Source: Flavobacteriaceae bacterium Ap0902 (lineage in GTDB: Bacteria; Bacteroidota; Bacteroidia; Flavobacteriales; Weeksellaceae). Taken from it: DNA of 64,000 nt. The stretch spans positions 186,001 to 250,000 of the forward strand of contig WTFG01000001.1 of the NCBI GenBank assembly GCA_009835005.1, written 5' to 3'. Shown here one piece after another: positions 63,886 to 64,000 of the stretch (position 1 is the stretch's first letter; each line of letters opens with the position of its first letter). Below the pieces are notes generated by a model. The model was given only the letters and a program-made list of their open reading frames with translations. It made no database searches and was not told the DNA's origin. The translations under genes and the position numbers were made by a program.

Positions 63886-64000
63886 ATGATAAATCGTAGA
63901 AAGTTTATTTATAGTACATCTTTAGGTTTATTATCTCTTAGTTTATTTCCTTCCCCTACAATACTTGCTGAATTAGATGAGCGGGCAAACGTGACTTCCA
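63886..64000 (+). CDS. N-terminal part of a Tat-exported protein, truncated by the window
   Basis: Only 38 residues are visible: MINRRKFIYSTSLGLLSLSL followed by FPSPTILAELDERANVTS. The twin-arginine pattern NRRKFI followed by a mildly hydrophobic segment is a Tat signal peptide, so the protein is probably exported folded, perhaps with a cofactor. A 12-base palindrome (ATGATATATCAT, 63876-63887) overlaps the start codon. The mature domain is outside the window, so the function cannot be given. Confidence 0.7.
   Translation, partial: MINRRKFIYSTSLGLLSLSLFPSPTILAELDERANVTS

Overview
This AT-rich window comes from the chromosome of a Bacteroidota bacterium, almost certainly class Flavobacteriia. 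The evidence is the gene families present: a type IX secretion cargo protein, a GldA-like ABC ATPase, OmpA proteins with thrombospondin type-3 repeats, DUF3127, DUF4136, DUF4920, DUF5522 and TIGR02757 proteins, a LuxE-like acyltransferase and a NamZ-type muramidase. Several genes are also preceded by TAnnTTTG boxes, the -7 element typical of this phylum. Most of the window is ordinary housekeeping sequence. There is no CRISPR array, rRNA, prophage or intact insertion sequence.

Layout. 1-1412: short degenerate or unrecognised exported proteins. 1439-4510: a CopD-like membrane protein and the ferrous iron operon feoA-feoB-FeoB-associated Cys-rich peptide. 4589-10217: small lipoproteins, an aspartate-type aminotransferase, NamZ, a LolC/E-like permease and a TIGR02757 protein. 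10214-13086: GlgX, a GldA-like ATPase and tRNA-Leu(TAG). 13188-17435: DUF3127, a three-barrel outer membrane protein with an OmpA-domain partner, and Aat. 17508-24214: cysteine synthesis (CysE/CysK-type), OmpA with TSP3 repeats, SmpB and PolA. 24215-25076: a decayed ketosteroid-dehydrogenase-like gene. 25077-34918: alpha-amylase, a solitary biotin carrier, a Pif1-like helicase with a C-terminal HTH, the Trk potassium system, a fused PyrE-PyrF (UMP synthase-like) and PurH. 34919-43103: a T9SS cargo protein, small lipoproteins, PurA, CvpA, a Na/Pi transporter and a LuxE-like protein. 43104-50845: two surface proteins behind a perfect inverted repeat, a large structured non-coding element, an S9 peptidase and LepA. 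50984-59948: DPP IV followed by four consecutive POT-type transporters. 60110-64000: a thioredoxin-like protein, ComEC, LpxB, a tRNA-like hairpin and the start of a Tat-exported protein.

Working together: the DPP IV/POT block looks like a di/tripeptide release-and-uptake module. PyrEF, PurH and PurA serve nucleotide synthesis. FeoAB, TrkAH and NptA serve ion uptake. GlgX and the secreted amylase serve alpha-glucan breakdown.

No clearly novel defence or mobile system was found. The most unusual items are the eukaryote-like UMP synthase fusion, the fourth POT transporter with two extra membrane segments and a large soluble insert, the nested-hairpin element at 45262-45411, the 17-bp inverted repeat over a promoter at 45146-45192, and the tRNA-like structure at 63788-63873.
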